Shown: one piece after another, positions 6,661 to 9,307 of the stretch
Numbering within the stretch: position 1 is the first letter of the stretch
Layout of the letters: each line of letters begins with the position of its first letter
Assembly: GCA_016874945.1 (NCBI GenBank)
Contig: VGSO01000098.1
Coordinates: 1-9,307, forward strand
DNA from: Deltaproteobacteria bacterium
GTDB taxonomy: Bacteria > Desulfobacterota > Desulfobaccia > Desulfobaccales > 0-14-0-80-60-11
Direction: 5' to 3'
Length of the DNA stretch: 9,307 bases
Notes under the pieces: model-generated
Seen by the model: the letters and a program-made list of their open reading frames with translations, nothing else
Told to the model about the DNA's origin: nothing
Database searches by the model: none
Translations under genes and position numbers: made by a program

Positions 6661-6682
6661 CGGTCGGCCCTGGGGCCGTAAC

Positions 6683-6741
6683 GTAGGGTGCGTTTTACGC
6701 ACCAATAACAAACTTTGATCGGTGCGTGGAACGCACCCTAC
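6683..6741. repeat. REP-like doublet (REPIN/BIME architecture)
   Basis: Two palindromes face each other. The left one is GTAG (6683-6686) followed by a hairpin GGTGCGT-TTT-ACGCACC (6687-6703). The right one is GGTGCGT-GGA-ACGCACC (6721-6737) followed by CTAC (6738-6741). The 21-base arms are inverted copies with 19 of 21 bases complementary, and both differences are in the tip loop. A 17-base spacer separates them. A GTAG foot next to a short hairpin, in inverted pairs, is the known layout of REP sequences mobilised by RAYT (TnpA-REP) transposases. No transposase is in the window. In RNA it can form either two small hairpins or one long one. Confidence 0.8.
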
Positions 6742-6777
6742 TTGGCCCATCCCGGGCGCGGTGGCGGACCCAATAGG

Positions 6778-6800
6778 GTTCCCAAGCCCGGCTGGGGAAC
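6778..6800. repeat. Second short palindrome in the nuoJ-nuoK gap
   Basis: GTTCCCAAGC (6778-6787) and GCTGGGGAAC (6791-6800) pair at 9 of 10 positions around a 3-base loop CCG. It is unrelated in sequence to the REP-like doublet 37 bases upstream and lacks a T-run, so it is not a good terminator. It may be a single copy of another dispersed palindrome family, or an RNA stabiliser or processing site. Confidence 0.6.
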
Positions 6801-6809
6801 GAGAAAAAC

Positions 6810-6837
6810 ACGGAAAACGGAAAACTGAAAACGGGGT
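6810..6837 (+). repeat. Heptamer tandem repeat, 4 degenerate copies (before nuoK)
   Basis: ACGGAAA occurs twice (6810-6823), then ACTGAAA (6824-6830) and ACGGGGT (6831-6837), all in 7-base phase. The core A-C-N-G matches the arrays in the nuoC-nuoD and nuoD-nuoG gaps. No inverted partner array is seen here. As at nuoD, the final unit overlaps the probable ribosome-binding region of the next gene (GGGGTG, 6833-6838). Confidence 0.78.
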
Positions 6838-6844
6838 GTCTCAA

Positions 6845-7150
6845 ATGGTCGTGCCCTTGGAATATTATCTCGGAGTGAGCGTGGCGCTGTTCAGCCTGGG
6901 AGTCATCGGGGTCCTGGTGCGGCGCAACGTCCTGGTCATCCTCATGTGCGTGGAGATGATGCTCAACGCCGTGAACCTGGCCTTCATCGGCTTCGCCGAT
7001 TATTTCAAGGCGGTGGACGGCCAGATGTTCGTCTTCTTCGTGATGACCGTGGCCGCCGCGGAAGTGGCCGTGGGCCTGGCCTTAGTGGTGGCCATCTTCC
7101 GCAACCGGGCCACGGTGTACGTGGACGATCTCAATCTCCTGAAATGGTGA
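6845..7150 (+). CDS. nuoK: NADH-quinone oxidoreductase subunit K (ND4L homologue)
   Basis: This 101-residue protein has three transmembrane helices and is a small channel subunit of the proton-pumping arm. The two membrane glutamates needed for proton transfer are present: E37 in CVEMMLNAVNLAF and E73 in AAAEVAVGLAL, matching E36 and E72 of Escherichia coli. The length is standard. The ATG at 6845 is chosen because it gives the normal N-terminus (VVPLEYYLGVSVALF) and follows a G-rich stretch (6833-6838). The same frame stays open upstream to a GTG at 6722, but those 41 extra residues would be encoded by the REP-like doublet and the other repeats. nuoL follows after 10 bases. Confidence 0.96.
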   Translation: MVVPLEYYLGVSVALFSLGVIGVLVRRNVLVILMCVEMMLNAVNLAFIGFADYFKAVDGQMFVFFVMTVAAAEVAVGLALVVAIFRNRATVYVDDLNLLKW

Positions 7151-7160
7151 GGCCTGTACC

Positions 7161-9062
7161 ATGATGATGGATTATGTCTGGCTGATCCCGGTCTTTCCCC
7201 TCATCGGCTTTCTCATTAACGGCCTGTTCGGGAAAAAACTGTCCAAAAACACGGTGGGAATCATCGGGTCCGCGGTCATCGGCCTGAGCTTCCTGGTCAC
7301 CGTCAAGATCTTCTTTGAATTCTTGAATCTGCCGCCGGGCGTCAAGGCGGTGGAAAAGACGGTGTTCACCTGGATCAGTTCGGGCAATTTTACGGCCCAG
7401 GCGGCGTTCCTCATCGACCCCCTGTCCCTGGTCATGCTGGGGGTGGTCACCGGGGTGAGCTTCCTCATCCACATTTACTCCGTGGGCTACATGCACGACG
7501 ACCCGGGGTTCTACCGTTACTTCGCCTATCTCAACCTTTTCGTCTTCTCCATGCTCATCCTGGTGTCGGCCAACAACTTCCTTTTGATGTTCGTGGGCTG
7601 GGAAGGCGTGGGATTGTGCTCCTACCTGCTCATCGGTTTCTGGTATGAGAAACAGTCCGCCAGCGACGCCGGCAAAAAAGCTTTCGTAGTCAACCGCATC
7701 GGCGACTTCGGGTTCCTGCTGGGCATCTTTCTGATTTTCTGGACCTTCAACACCATCAACTTCCGGGAAGTCTTCGACCTGGCAGCCAAGTACCCCATAG
7801 GCTCCGGGGTCATCACCGCCATCACCCTGCTCCTGTTCGTGGGGGCTATCGGCAAATCGGCCCAGATCCCCCTGTACGTCTGGCTGCCCGACGCCATGGA
7901 AGGCCCCACCCCCGTGTCCGCCTTGATTCACGCGGCCACCATGGTCACCGCGGGGGTTTACATGGTGGCCCGCTGCAGCGCCTTGTACGTCCTGGCGCCA
8001 TTCTCCTTAACCGTGGTGGCCGTGGTGGGGGCCTTGACCGCCATCTTCGCCGCCACCATGGGCATGGCTCAAAACGATATCAAGCGGGTCCTGGCCTACT
8101 CCACCGTGAGCCAGTTGGGTTATATGTTCCTGGCCTGCGGCGTGGGGGCCTTCGTTTCCGGCATCTTCCACCTCATGACCCACGCCTTCTTCAAGGCTCT
8201 CCTCTTTCTGGGGTCCGGCTCCGTGATCCACGGCATGCACGGCGAGCAGGACATGCGTCACATGGGCAACCTTAAGAAGTACATGCCCATAACCTACTGG
8301 ACTTTCATGCTGGCCACCCTGGCCATCGCCGGGATCTTCCCCTTCGCCGGATTCTTCAGTAAGGACGAGATTCTCTTTTACTCCCTGGTGGACGGCCACT
8401 TGCTCTATTGGGGCATCGCCACCGTGGCGGCCTGCATCACCGCGTTCTACATGTTCCGGGCGGTGTTCATGACCTTCTACGGCGAAGAGAGGTTCGATCA
8501 CCACCATGTCCATCCCCATGAAGCGCCCATGACCATGGCAGTACCGCTGATGATCCTGGCGGGGCTCTCGGTGGTGGGCGGTTTAGTGGGCTTCCCCATC
8601 ATTGAGGGCGCCCACAAGTTTAAGGAATTTCTGAAGCCCTCCATCGCGCCGCTACATGCCGAAGTCCATCATGCGATGAGCTTCGAAATCATTATGATGA
8701 TCTTCAGCATGACGGTGGCCGCGGTGGGCATCTATATCGCGTACAAGTGCTACATAAAGACCCCTGAGCTGCCGGAGAAAATCACCGAAAAATTCCCCAC
8801 CACTTACGATTACGTTTACAACAAGTACTACGTGGACGAGCTCTACGACGCCACCGTGGTGGAGCCTATCAAGTCCGGCTCCGACTTCCTGTGGAAGGGT
8901 GTGGACGACAAGGTGGTGGACGGCGCGGTGAACGGGTCCGCCGGCATGGTGGCCTGGCTCAGCGCCCATTTGCGTAAACTGGAGACCGGGTTTGTGCAGA
9001 ACTACGCCCTGGCCATTCTCATCGGGGTGGTACTGATCACCGGCTATTTGATCGGCAGATAA
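7161..9062 (+). CDS. nuoL: NADH-quinone oxidoreductase subunit L (ND5 homologue, antiporter-like)
   Basis: NuoL is the distal proton-pumping subunit, related to Mrp antiporters, with a C-terminal lateral helix that runs along the membrane arm. The 633 residues cover the whole family. Proton-path residues are in place: E148 (GWEGVGLCSYLLIGFW), D182 (NRIGDFGF), K232 and H257 in the block KSAQIPLYVWLPDAMEGPTP then VSALIHAATMV, K345 (HAFFKALLFL) and K401 (FFSKDEIL), matching the E. coli E144/D178/K229/H254/K399 pattern. The C-terminal block YYVDELYDATVVEP (557-570) and the final helix after RKLETGFVQNYA are typical. Three consecutive ATGs begin the gene (7161, 7164, 7167); 7161 is used because GGTGAGG (7146-7152), overlapping the nuoK stop, is eight bases upstream. 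A histidine cluster (DHHHVHPHE, 446-454) lies in a loop. nuoM does not follow directly. Confidence 0.97.
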   Translation: MMMDYVWLIPVFPLIGFLINGLFGKKLSKNTVGIIGSAVIGLSFLVTVKIFFEFLNLPPGVKAVEKTVFTWISSGNFTAQAAFLIDPLSLVMLGVVTGVSFLIHIYSVGYMHDDPGFYRYFAYLNLFVFSMLILVSANNFLLMFVGWEGVGLCSYLLIGFWYEKQSASDAGKKAFVVNRIGDFGFLLGIFLIFWTFNTINFREVFDLAAKYPIGSGVITAITLLLFVGAIGKSAQIPLYVWLPDAMEGPTPVSALIHAATMVTAGVYMVARCSALYVLAPFSLTVVAVVGALTAIFAATMGMAQNDIKRVLAYSTVSQLGYMFLACGVGAFVSGIFHLMTHAFFKALLFLGSGSVIHGMHGEQDMRHMGNLKKYMPITYWTFMLATLAIAGIFPFAGFFSKDEILFYSLVDGHLLYWGIATVAACITAFYMFRAVFMTFYGEERFDHHHVHPHEAPMTMAVPLMILAGLSVVGGLVGFPIIEGAHKFKEFLKPSIAPLHAEVHHAMSFEIIMMIFSMTVAAVGIYIAYKCYIKTPELPEKITEKFPTTYDYVYNKYYVDELYDATVVEPIKSGSDFLWKGVDDKVVDGAVNGSAGMVAWLSAHLRKLETGFVQNYALAILIGVVLITGYLIGR

Positions 9063-9115
9063 ATCCGGAACAAATTGCGGGCAAGTAGGTTTGCTTGCGG
9101 GGTTGGGGGATAAGA

Positions 9116-9307
9116 TTGAAAACGATGGTCACCGGCAGATTCCTCGTGTTGATGCTGGCCGTCTCTTTGACGCTGTCGTTGATGACAGGAGCCGCGGCGG
9201 ACCCCATCGGCAAGAATGATAAACAAGTCCGGGCCGCAGCCGACCCCATCCTGGACAACCTGCTGGCGTCCTTCAATGCCGGCGATTATGCCAAATATTC
9301 CCGGGAC
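9116..9307 (+). CDS. Exported protein, N-terminal part, DUF3887-like (3' end outside window)
   Basis: The frame is open to the end of the window, giving 64 residues. The probable start is TTG at 9116, preceded by GGGGGA (9105-9110) at 5-base spacing; an in-frame ATG at 9125 is less well placed. Residues 1-28 look like a Sec signal peptide: Lys and Arg near the N-terminus, a hydrophobic core (FLVLMLAVSLTLSLM) and a cleavage-type GAAA before DP. The mature part, DPILDNLLASFNAGDYAKYS, resembles the opening of DUF3887 domains (small NTF2-like exported or lipid-attached proteins of unknown function); this is from memory of the family's look, not a search. AAADPI occurs twice (26-31 and 40-45). It lies 53 bases after nuoL on the same strand and is not a complex I subunit; nuoM would be expected here. 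No Cys lipobox is seen. Confidence 0.65.
   Translation, partial: MKTMVTGRFLVLMLAVSLTLSLMTGAAADPIGKNDKQVRAAADPILDNLLASFNAGDYAKYSRD

Noticed and set aside
6665..6678. Small hairpin CGGCC-CTGG-GGCCG just after nuoJ
   Set aside because: Only 5 bp with no T-run; expected by chance in GC-rich DNA.
7131..7931. Minus-strand open frame (266 codons) opposite nuoL
   Set aside because: Shadow of nuoL; the product is rich in Asp, Glu, His and Gly without domains.
9081..9098. Possible terminator after nuoL (GCAAG / CTTGC stem, 8-base loop)
   Set aside because: The stem is only 5 bp and is followed by a G-rich stretch, not a T-run, so there is no support for a terminator.
9037..9276. Minus-strand open frames overlapping the end of nuoL and the exported-protein gene
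   Set aside because: They lack a family-like pattern, and the plus-strand frame has a start region, a signal peptide and a domain-like continuation.

Overview
This window is a stretch of a bacterial respiratory complex I (NADH-quinone oxidoreductase, nuo) operon. Every recognisable gene reads on the + strand. The DNA is GC-rich, with strong C/G preference at third codon positions. The protein style suggests a Gram-negative anaerobe, perhaps Desulfobacterota ('Deltaproteobacteria'): separate nuoC and nuoD, a short two-cluster NuoI, and a NuoG with a formate-dehydrogenase-like body. That placement is an inference from family resemblance, not a demonstrated assignment.

Layout. The 3' end of nuoB (1-170) overlaps nuoC (167-622) by 4 bases. 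A 124-base repeat-filled gap precedes nuoD (747-1946), and a 98-base repeat-filled gap precedes nuoG (2045-4642). nuoH (4647-5681) and nuoI (5686-6117) follow with 4-base gaps. nuoI ends inside a terminator-like hairpin just before nuoJ (6160-6660). A 184-base gap with palindromic and heptamer repeats precedes nuoK (6845-7150), and nuoL (7161-9062) follows closely. A truncated gene for an exported protein (9116-9307, DUF3887-like) closes the window.

How the genes work together. NuoB, C, D and I form the connecting arm that carries electrons through Fe-S clusters to quinone at the NuoB/NuoD/NuoH chamber. NuoG is the outer Fe-S-rich subunit. NuoH, J, K and L are membrane subunits of the proton-pumping arm. 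Key residues are intact in all of them.

What stands out. (1) nuoE and nuoF, normally between nuoD and nuoG, are absent here although nuoG is kept, so the NADH/FMN input module is either encoded elsewhere or replaced. (2) Three intergenic gaps carry degenerate 7-base tandem repeats (consensus about ACNGNNA). In two gaps they occur as inverted pairs that could fold, and the Shine-Dalgarno of nuoD lies inside one array. (3) The nuoJ-nuoK gap holds a 59-bp inverted pair of GTAG-footed palindromes, the architecture of a REP doublet (REPIN/BIME). (4) nuoL is followed by a secreted-protein gene rather than nuoM. I see no CRISPR array, tRNA, rRNA, transposase or complete novel defence system.
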